Assembly: GCA_030512335.1 (NCBI GenBank)
Contig: JAULSU010000003.1
Span: 310,001 to 374,000, forward strand
Source: Immersiella caudata
Taxonomy: Eukaryota; Ascomycota; Sordariomycetes; Sordariales; Lasiosphaeriaceae
Length of the DNA stretch: 64,000 bases
Direction: 5' to 3'
The notes beneath the pieces are model-generated. The model ran no database searches and was not told where the DNA came from. It saw only the letters and a list, made by a program, of their open reading frames with translations. Positions 55,987 through 64,000 of the stretch are shown one piece after another. The stretch's first letter is position 1. Each line of letters opens with the position of its first letter. Both the position numbers and the translations under genes were made by a program.

Positions 55987-56477
55987 CGGTATCGGCGCTT
56001 GGTCTCCTGGGAAGGGCGGAGGTGATGCGCGCGGCCAGGGATGTTTGAGGTGAATGTGAGGGAAAAAAAGTTTTGATGGGCGGTGCTCAGAAAAGCAGAT
56101 ATCAAAATGTGACGGCCATGTTTTTTCATCGGTTAGTGGAATGGAAGCGTCTGAGTGTATTGCGACGGGAGAGGGGCATGCCCAGGTGGTCCTTCCTCCC
56201 ACAGAAAAACACGGCGGCGAGATTCGGCGGAAGCGTTTTGGCCCCCACTTCTCTGGCTTGAGCTCTTTTCGAAGAACCAATGCCCAGTCCCCAAACGCTC
56301 CGTCCGCATCGAATGTCACCCAGCTCCCACGCCCGAATGCGGCGTGAATTATCATTGGACGCCACGAAAAGTCGTTCATGCGGGGCACCCAGGTTTCACG
56401 ATGCGCCCAACTGCTGCCTCCATGTGGCGGGTATTCTAACGTCATCCCATCAATCTGTCCAGGAAACCTGACCCCCA
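55987..56477. other. Intergenic, no gene seen
   Basis: Between the lectin stop and the receptor start. A minus-strand frame (55933-56478) has no motif. Confidence 0.45.
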
Positions 56478-59400
56478 ATGCCGCCCGCCGCCTTTGGTGC
56501 AGCTATGTCTTCCTCACGCTCATCCCGCTTCCGTCGGCTGCTTCCGGTGCGGTCATGGCAGGTCTCCTCGGATGTGACAACCCCTGCCGCCAGTCCATCT
56601 CGCTCGGATCAATCCGCGATAGCCAGCGAGCCACAACACACCAACGCATACCCCCAAGGACTGGAAATATTGACAGAAGGCGTTGATCCCGTCGTCGAGT
56701 CAGTCATCATCAACCCATATTCAGCCCTAGCTGACCTATTGTCTCGACAGCATCGTTGCCGTTCATGGCCTCAACGGTCACCGCTCCAAGACATGGGCCG
56801 CCAGCAATGGCGTTCTGTGGTTGAGAGACCTGCTGCCTTTGGATATCCCAAATGCCCGCATGTTCTCATGGGGGTACGATGCCAACACCCACGCCAAGTC
56901 TCATGTCAGCTGCAAGTATCTCTACGACCACGCCCGCACCCTAGTCTCCGATCTCTGTAGAAAGAGGAAACTTTCCGATGTAAGCCTCCAACAAAGTCTC
57001 TAGAATCCTTAGTCTAGCTGACTTGAATAGTCAATGGAACGACCGATCATTTTCATTGCGCATAGTCTTGGTGGGTTGGTTGTCAAGAGCGTAAGTTTGC
57101 CACAGCACCCGACTATGCAGTGTTGCAGCAGATTCCCCTGTCTAACCCACATCATTAGGCCCTCATCCACTCAGACTCTGCGAGGAAAGGAGCACTCCAG
57201 GACCACCGCTCCATCAAAGTTTCAACCTACGGAATCATTTTCATGGGCACCCCGCACCAGGGCGGCAGTGGAGTTCAACTGGGAAGGCTTATGGTCAATG
57301 TGGCATCCCTATTTGTAGCTGCCGACGATCGCCTGCTGAGACACCTTGAGCGAGACTCAGAATGGTTACAACAGCAACTCGGCCAGTTCAGCTCAATCGG
57401 CGAAGACTTTGTAACCAAGTTTGCGTTCGAATCATACGAAACCCCAACATTCCTTGGCCGCTCTATCATGGTAAGAGTCCTTTCCCTGGCTCTGCTCACA
57501 ATCGAGGGGCTACTCGTTGGCGAATTATAGCACTCAGTTGACTTATACAGGTTGTTCCTCGAGCGTCTGCTGTCGTGTCAAGTCAGGCCAACGCTGAGGC
57601 AATCCCCATCGCCGCCGACCACAGAGAGATGGTCAGATATCGTTCGAGAAGCGATGAGGGCTATACAACGATATCAGAGCACCTTCAAATCATGATCAAA
57701 GCAGCCCCGCTAGCGGTCCACAGGCAGTGGGAAGTGGAGCGAAGGGTCGAGACAGGTAAGCAGGCAATGCTCTATGAGGACTGTAAAGGTACCTAATTAA
57801 CACCACCAAAGCTCGGAACATCTCCTCTGGGGCTGCATTTTCTGTCGAATTTGCCTTGCCCGATGTTGTCGGGGTTCTGAATTTTGTTGCTCGATCGGAG
57901 GAGCTCGCCGAAATACACGCTGCGCTCGAAAACCATCAACAATCACGCAAGATCGTCGTCGTGCATGGGCTAGGAGGGATGGGCAAGACCCAGATCGCCG
58001 CGCAATACGCCAAATGCCACAAAGATGACTATTCAGCTATCTTTTGGTTGAACGCCAAGGACGAGACGTCTTTGAAACAGTCCTATTCGAAGGCAGCCAG
58101 CCGTATTCTTCAGGCACATCCATCCGCCTCAAGCCTGGAGAGTGCAGTGGAGAGTGGGGATCTCGACAGCGCTGTGAGATCAGTCAAGCAGTGGTTAAAC
58201 CAGGCCAGAAACAGCAGGTGGCTGATGATTTATGACAACTACGACACTCCGTCGTTTGGTAGAGAACGTCTTGATGAGCCCAACAACGATACGAACGTGG
58301 ACGAAGTGTCGGAGAGTGGATACGATATCCGGCCCTTTCTGCCCGAAACCCATCACGGCGCTGTCCTCGTCACAACGCGGTCCGCCAAAGTCAGCATCGG
58401 CCGACGGATAAAACTTGGAAAGCTCAAGCAGCTAGAAGACAGTCTCAAGATCCTCTCGGACGCTTCAGGGCGGCAAAACATAGCGGAAGGTAAGCGTTAG
58501 CAAGAAACGAGCAATCGTTCACTTCTAATTCAGGCATTCTCAGACGCTGGTGCCGTAGAGCTTGCGAGAGAGCTTGACGGGCTTCCCCTGGCGCTCGTCA
58601 CCGCTGGCGCCTACCTTGACAACGTTGCCACCACGTTTTCTGAATATCTCGAGATGTACCGAGCCTCGTGGCTTTCGCTTCAGAAGACAACACCAGACTT
58701 GCTCTCATACGAGGACCGAGCGTTGTACTCAACGTGGAACATGTCTTACAGACAAATTGAGCATCAGAGTCCGCCCTCGGCGATGCTTCTGCGACTATTG
58801 GCCTACTTTGACAACGAGGACGTGTGGTTTGAGTTGTTGCAGGAGGCAAACAACACCATCAGTGATGGCGCCCCCGAATACATCGACCCGATCCAACGAG
58901 AAAATACGGGGTGGCTTTTAGACCTGGTAGACGACGTTCTTCGGTTTAACAAGGTAGTACGCATTCTCTGTGACTACAGCTTGCTTGAGGCCGACATTTC
59001 GACGAACGACAATGGCCAAGTGGAATCCCCCGGTTACTCAATGCATGCTTGCGTGCACTCGTGGACAAGACATGTCTTGAACAGGGAATTCGATCACACT
59101 TTAGCCTGGATCCCGATACATTGTGTTGCTCTGCATATGCCCAGCTTCGACAGCCCGAGGTACTGGGAGTTGAATCAACGCCTAATACGACACGCCGGTC
59201 GATGTTACACGATAATAACGGACAAGGGCCCGGAGATACAAGTACCCCAGGGTGGGGGGTGGGCTTTCATTGCGCTGGGCGCGCTGTTTATGTATTACGG
59301 TTCACAGTTCAATGAGGCTGAGGAAATGTACAGACGCGCACTAAATGGGGACGAGCTATCACCAGAGGAGCCCGTGGACCGACTTACCATGCGTGCTATT

Positions 59401-60198
59401 GTTAGACTTGGGTGGCTCCACAGAATTCGCGGTGACCTGGCCAAGGCGGAGATCATATTCGGACGGGCACTTCAGGCCCAAGAGAACTTCCTCGGCCCAG
59501 AGTCGGACGACGAGGAACTTTTCGACCTAATAACCAGCCTAGGCCATCTTTACAGCGACCAAGGCCGTTTTGGTGATGCAATGGCCGCCTACCAGCGTGT
59601 GCTGGAGCATCATGAGAGTACGCTCGGCTCGGACGATTATAAAACACTCCTGGTTGTCAACGATATTGGCGATGTCCATTGGAGAGAAGGCAGGCTCAAC
59701 GAAGCTAGAATCATGTGCCAACGTGCGCTAAGGGGCCACGAGAAGAAGCTAGGCGCAGATCATGTGGAAACCCTTCACATTGTTCACAATCTCGCCGCTA
59801 TTTCTAAACAGCAAGGGTTTCTTGGCGATTCCGAGAACATGTACAAGCATGTCCTTCAGGGTTACGAAGCAACAGTAGGACCCAACCACCGATTCACGCT
59901 TGCTACTGTCCACGGCTTGGCCTGGCTGCGCATGGAGCAGGGCTCCCTTGGCGAAGCTGAGGCACTGTACAAGCGCGCGAAGCAGGGCTATGAGAGATTA
60001 TTTGGCATCGATGGTGTGAGAACAAACATTGGAGCGCTCGACATCTTTTACAACCTCGCCGACTTATATGAGATTCAAGGCCGGATATCAGAGGCGAGGG
60101 AGTTGTTTCTTCTATGCCGGGAAGGCTATGAAGCAGTGTATGGCAAGGGACATGAGGAATATCTTGATGTTGTGAAGAGGCTAGCGGATCTTGACTAG
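56478..60198 (+). CDS. NLR-like STAND receptor: SesB-type hydrolase / NB-ARC / TPR
   Basis: Seven exons: 56478-56698, 56751-56979, 57031-57090, 57159-57470, 57551-57755, 57812-58489, 58544-60198; 1119 residues. Residues ~74-280 are an alpha/beta hydrolase of SesB/DUF676 type: IVAVHGLNGHRSKTW, nucleophile Ser162 in AHSLGGLVVKS, IIFMGTPHQGG. NB-ARC from ~365: P-loop GLGGMGKTQ (395-403), Walker B-like WLMIYDNYD, AVLVTTRSAKV, GLPLALVTAGAYL. C-terminal ~770-1110 holds six or more TPR units (AEEMYRRAL; AKAEIIFGRALQAQE; GEAEALYKRAKQGYE). This architecture is known from fungal incompatibility and immune-type receptors, where oligomerisation activates the lipase-like effector. The frame is intact. An alternative ATG lies at 56505. 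Confidence 0.87.
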
Positions 60199-60419
60199 AT
60201 CCAGGAGCGACTTGATGCCATCAGGCTTACCATGTCTCTGTCTTTAACCGAGCACTTGCAAAGATCAAAAGAATCCACAACTGTGACGGAATGGAGATGG
60301 GGTTTTGTGGGGGAAGGGGTCGCTAAGGAGGTTAATAGCGGGTCAACTCTTGTTCCGTCGAGCCTCCGCATTCCCCTCGTTTCATCATCAGCCATGATTG
60401 AGAGGCAACCTCATACCCA

Positions 60420-61464
60420 ATTCTCCAGTCCGAAACAACCCACAAAAGTAAGCCAGCTTACAACCATATCCGGAGTTGTTGCCGTAGCCGGAGGCATCGG
60501 CCACCTCGGCCGTGCCATTGCCGACGCCATCAAAGCCGAAGGAAACACGCCGTCCTGGCACTCGCCCGCAAGGTATCCATCTCCTCCCTCCTACCCCTCG
60601 CAACCGAAAAACTAACACCTTCCCCAGTTCACCCAATAAAAAGAAAAAGAAAACTCGGCCACAACATCCTCAAAGCCAACTATAACGACATCCCCACTCG
60701 CCCTCCTCCTCGAATCTAACGACGTTGAGACCGTCATCTTCGCCATCCACTCCGAAACCTCTTCCGAGCCCGAATGCGCCCTCTTCCAAGCCGCCGAAAG
60801 GCCAAGTCCGTTGAGCGCTACATCCACAGCCTCTGGGGCATTGAATACACCCGCTCCATCGCCTCCTACTTCCCCATCGGCCAGGCCAAGCTCGATCTCA
60901 TCAACGCCCTTGACAAAAACCACCTCCGTTGAAACAACCATGGTTCTCAACGGCTTCTTCACCGATTACTTCGTCGCGCCCAAACTCCCGTCTTATTTCC
61001 AACCCTTGGCGTTCGCGATTGGCCTCTCGGCCAACACCGCTGCTATCCCTGGGTCGGGCGAAGTCCCAGCAGTGTTCACCCACTCCTGGGATGTCGCTTG
61101 GTACGTCGCCAAACTGATCGACTCTCCGAAAACATGGAAAAGGAAACCATCCACCATCGGTGATAAAATCACGCGGGATGAGTTCGTCCGGCGTATCGCA
61201 GAGGAGGCGAAGTGGGTGAAGTTTAACACGACCTATTACTCACTAGAGGTGTTGAAGCAGGGGAGGATTACGGAGATGCCGTCGCATCCGTTTGTGTATC
61301 CGTTTTTGCCAAAGGAGGTGTTGCAGGGGTTGTTGGCGGCGTTTGGGGTGATGATTGAGGAGGGGCTGTTTAACTCTGAGGTGGAGGGGACGGTGAATGG
61401 GGAGTTTCCGGAGCTGAGGGCGAGGACGGAGAGGGAGTTGGTTTTTGAGGCTTGGAAGGCGTGA
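60420..61464 (+). pseudogene. NmrA-like NAD(P)-binding protein, frameshifted
   Basis: Begins VVAVAGGIGHLGRAIADAIK near 60480 (Rossmann GGxGxxG), shifts to HAVLALARK, has an intron-like GTATCC...CCCAG, then LALLLESNDVETVIFAIHSE, then KAKSVERYIHSLWGIEYTRS, then from ~60930 the NmrA C-terminus VLNGFFTDYFVAPKLPSYFQ to LVFEAWKA at 61464. These pieces lie in changing frames, needing at least four single-base shifts. Order is fully preserved, so decay is recent or the sequence has indel errors. Intact relatives are redox-sensing or isoflavone-reductase-like oxidoreductases. Confidence 0.65.
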
Positions 61465-61932
61465 GGGGGTTGGCGGTGGTGTTTTTTTGACTAGATGATG
61501 TGATTGGATGAATTCAGGTTGCTCGGGGGTAAAGGTGGTTACTCGGTACCGGAGTGTTCATGCCTCTATCAGCTCGATTGTTTCCGAGTTGTTCCATACT
61601 TGGACTGCATTTCGATATTGAACCCACCTTTGCCCGATTCTCGTTGCCACAATGCAGAAAGGCCGGAAGATCTCAGGGCAGGTCGCCAAACCCACACTTT
61701 GGACGTGAAGACTGTCTCGAACACCCCATGTGAGACGCAACCAGCCAAACGACATGACAACGCCCAAAACCCCCGAGCAGAGGAACACTGCCGAATTCCA
61801 AGTTCAAACATGGGTAGGCTTCGATTCAACAAACACTGGAGTGATCAATGCATTGTTTGAGGCTTACGCTGAGATGCACGTTGTGTCTGACAGGGACTCG
61901 CTGTACTAGTAGCTGCCTCCTGCTCATTTCCT
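61465..61932. other. Intergenic, no gene seen
   Basis: Between the converging NmrA relic and HeLo gene. No motif-bearing frame. Confidence 0.5.
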
Positions 61933-62784
61933 TTAGAAAAAGTCATCACCGCCATATCTGTTTCCATTCAACACTCTCAACTCCTTTGTGCCCTTGAGTT
62001 TGATCATGTCGTATAGATGCGATGCCCCAGGGACTGTGCCACCCGTATAACTGCTCGCGTAGACATTTCCATTCAGCACAGCGCTATCCTCGCCCGCCTC
62101 AACATCAATGTTCTTGTACTGGTGACCTTTGGTGGCAACTTGCGCCGCTGCCTCGTGGAGCGCCTCATCCAGGCCCTCCGAAGCTGTCGCCAGCGCTTGG
62201 CCCTCCTCCTCGCCGCGAATCTCGGCGGCCTCCTGCTCTGCGAGCTGAGCCTGCGCCGCCGGCGGGGGTGGAAACAGTCGTTCAAGCCCGTCCACCAGGG
62301 CGCGGATGTCGTCGATCAGCGTCTTGAAGGAGGTGTTGTTATGGATCGCCCAGCTCGACAACCTCAGGATAGTCGCGCCTTTCTAGCGCTTAGCCGCGAG
62401 GCTTCGCATCCTATTGTTGACGGCCAGGGCCACCATGTCAGCGTTGGACTCGGGAGCCGGCGGGGCATCGCCCGTGATGCCGAACTTCTTGGAGATCTTG
62501 TTGCTATCTTCGAAGAGGACGAAGATCTGCAGTAGCGTGTCCTTGGCCGCCTGCAGCTCCGCCTTGCTCGCGGCGGGGCTGCCGAGCTGCGGGTCGTCGT
62601 AGACGTGAACCGCCTCGCCCCAGCGCGAGAGCCGGAGCCGTAGCGCCGTCAGCTTGAGCTGGTTCGTCTGGTAGTCCTTGCCGAAGCGGCGGCCGAGGTG
62701 CACGTACTCGAACACCTCTATGCATGCCGAGAAGGCCGTGGCGATACCGACGACGCCCACGACGATGCCGAAGGGATCAGACAT
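61933..62784 (-). CDS. HET-S-like protein: HeLo domain plus two amyloid (HRAM) repeats, broken by an in-frame TAG
   Basis: ATG at 62784. Residues ~1-200 are a HeLo domain: FGIVVGVVGIATAFSACIEV, FEYVHLGRRFGKDYQTNQLK, ALRLRLSRWGEAV, and after the lesion SSWAIHNNTSFKTLIDDIRA and LVDGLERLF. After an Ala/Glu linker come two amyloid-type repeats: residues 221-242 (YKNIDVEAGEDSAVLNGNVY) and 256-283 (LKGTKELRVLNGNRYGG). Spacing and the NGN/GG ends fit HET-s 218-289; full length would be 283 (HET-s 289). Codon 134 is TAG (62385-62383), giving a 133-residue fragment unless read through or edited; CAG is the likely ancestral codon. No intron can remove it. In the family the effector forms pores after amyloid templating by a partner NLR, which here sits head-to-head at 63472. 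Confidence 0.85.
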
Positions 62785-63471
62785 TTTTTTGCGCTCGGGA
62801 AATGGTACCGTTGATCTAGGATGGATATGATGTTTTGATCTGCTAAATAAGGTAGCTTTGCAGTTGTTTGATGGGGACTGGAATCCGTCTTTATCAGATT
62901 GGACCCGGTCGCAGCATCCAGGCGAAACTCTGGTGAGCGGGGGAGAGCCTTCCCCCACCCAGGGATGCAGACAGCGCCGCTGCACCGCGCTTGCAACCCA
63001 CATCTGCATGTACCGTCCGGCGACCATACAAAGCAGTAATTTCATGAGCGCCAGGCGCGATTAAGGTTTTTATTTGTGCTCACCCTTGCACGATACAACA
63101 CGTGGTTAATCCTCATTGTCACACACTCCATAAACCTCACCAATGATTAGAATCTTTTCTTTTTTTTCGAGTATTGCCGCCCAACACCGCTCCAGAACAA
63201 TTGCTGGACTGACGTTTCGATACTTGGAACGGCTGCTTCAAGTACCTACCTAGGCACCTATGTAAGTGAGCTGCCGCTTCTGAACTTGAACGGAGAGATA
63301 TACTAGGTAAGGTATTTAGCCATTATTGATTATCAATTTTTCGCAGAATCAAGCGTCAATTCTTTCAGACCTACGGCTTGAGCTCATGCAACTTTTGCCT
63401 GCGTGGCTCCATGTCTTTGCCCGGCCTAAATCTCCAACCAACACACGCCATCTCAATCCTTGGCCAAAGCC
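62785..63471. promoter_or_regulatory. Divergent promoter of the amyloid effector/receptor pair
   Basis: 687 bp between the HeLo ATG and the receptor ATG. Includes CCTACCTAGGCACCTA-type motifs (63247-63262). Shared regulation is inferred from the head-to-head layout. Confidence 0.45.
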
Positions 63472-64000
63472 ATGGCGGAAAGAAAAGTATACAAGAATAT
63501 CAGCATAGCCGCCGAGAACGCGCATCTGGGCGACACATATATCTCGGGCGGACTGAATGGTATTTCTGCCCGGCTCTTCCCGACGCAGCTCCTCCTCGCT
63601 GACGGTCGCGCATAGAGCCAAGCGTCAACGACCTCATCCGTGAACTCTTCCTAACAGACGCCTCGGACGATCTCGCCAAGACGCTCAGGATCAGGGGAAG
63701 GAGAGTTGAGGGGACATGCGAGTGGCTTTTAGTGAGGCCGGAATACACCGCCTGGGTTGCCGGAGATGGCCTCCAGCTTCTCTCTGGCTGATCGGGCCCC
63801 CGGGTATCGGCAAGACCATCGTCTCGTGTTTTCTTGTCGACAAACTCCAAGAGCTGCTCCGGGACTCGGAGTCTCCATCGGCCATCTTTGCATACTACTT
63901 CTGCGACAACAAGGACGAGCAGAGACAAAAGGCAACCGCTATTCTGCAAGGGATTCTTGTGCAAATCCTGAAAAAGGCACCGGAGCTGTTTGATCTTGTG
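63472..64000 (+). CDS. NACHT-type NLR with N-terminal amyloid (HRAM) motif, 3' end beyond the window, frameshifted
   Basis: Exon 1 63472-63559 encodes 29 residues that are almost only an amyloid motif: KVYKNISIAAENAHLGDTYI, then SGG. It shares YKNI and the Gly-turn layout with repeat 1 of the neighbouring HET-S-like protein. After a 56-nt GT-AG intron, 63616 on reads PSVNDLIRELFLTDASDDLA and VRPEYTAWVAGDGLQLL, then meets TGA. Two bases along, the frame resumes as the NTPase: WLIGPPGIGKT (Walker A), AYYFCDNKDEQRQKATAILQ, to the window end. The shift falls in CTTCTCTCTGG (63777-63787), a CT run; no splice pair repairs it. This is the Podospora NWD2 layout: amyloid R0 motif, then NACHT. Confidence 0.8.

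Noticed and set aside
20635..62784. Alternative genetic code with TAG as sense codon
   Set aside because: Intact genes in the window end normally at TAG, TAA and TGA, and the in-frame stops occur only in relic-like or fast-evolving genes.
63560..63830. An intron that would remove the frameshift before the NLR P-loop
   Set aside because: I tried GT donors at 63731 and upstream with the AG at 63775-63776; none gives the required phase, and the best candidate would be only 45 nt.

Overview
The window is nuclear DNA of a filamentous ascomycete (Pezizomycotina, most likely Sordariomycetes). The evidence is short 48-75 nt GT-AG introns, monocistronic genes on both strands, and families typical of such fungi: Clr5, HET, LysM, BIM1-like, LaeA-like, G1 peptidase, NB-ARC/TPR and HeLo proteins. 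I rebuilt exon joins by hand from splice signals, reading frame and family motifs, so exact ends are predictions. I saw no rRNA, tRNA or CRISPR array.

Layout. 0-4 kb: an ankyrin/ClpB-type AAA+ ATPase (cut by the left edge) and a Clr5-domain protein. 4.9-17.3 kb: a compact catabolic-looking cluster with a 3-hydroxyisobutyrate-dehydrogenase-like enzyme fused to a cupin, a second unfused one, two metallo-beta-lactamase-fold (lactonase-like) hydrolases, two carboxymuconolactone-decarboxylase-family proteins, a zinc alcohol dehydrogenase and an anion:cation-symporter (Dal5-type) transporter. A dead HET-domain gene lies inside it. 17.4-21.5 kb: decayed coding relics. 21.8-29.6 kb: an unknown protein, a GPI-anchored Ser/Thr-rich protein, then a divergent pair made of a BIM1-like (X325, copper-binding) GPI protein and a ferric/cupric reductase with a Met/His-rich N-terminus. 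Two Mac1/Cuf1-like copper elements lie between this pair. 30.3-32.6 kb: arginyl-tRNA synthetase, probably dual targeted.

34.5-52.7 kb: an unusual P450, a MITE-like palindromic element, a LysM protein, a dead DUF6604-like gene, an interrupted small secreted repeat protein, a bZIP-ankyrin protein, an M61 aminopeptidase, a short-chain dehydrogenase, an alpha/beta hydrolase, a LaeA-like methyltransferase and a G1 (eqolisin) peptidase. 54.8-64 kb: a defence and allorecognition island with a Marasmius oreades agglutinin-type chimerolectin, a SesB-type hydrolase/NB-ARC/TPR receptor, a NmrA pseudogene, and at the right edge a head-to-head pair. One member is a HET-S-like HeLo protein with two C-terminal amyloid repeats; the other is a NACHT receptor whose first 30 residues carry the matching amyloid motif.

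The strongest finding is this HET-S/NWD2-like amyloid signalling pair. Both members carry a disabling lesion: an in-frame TAG in the effector and a 2-nt shift before the P-loop of the receptor. The catabolic cluster and the copper-uptake module come next.
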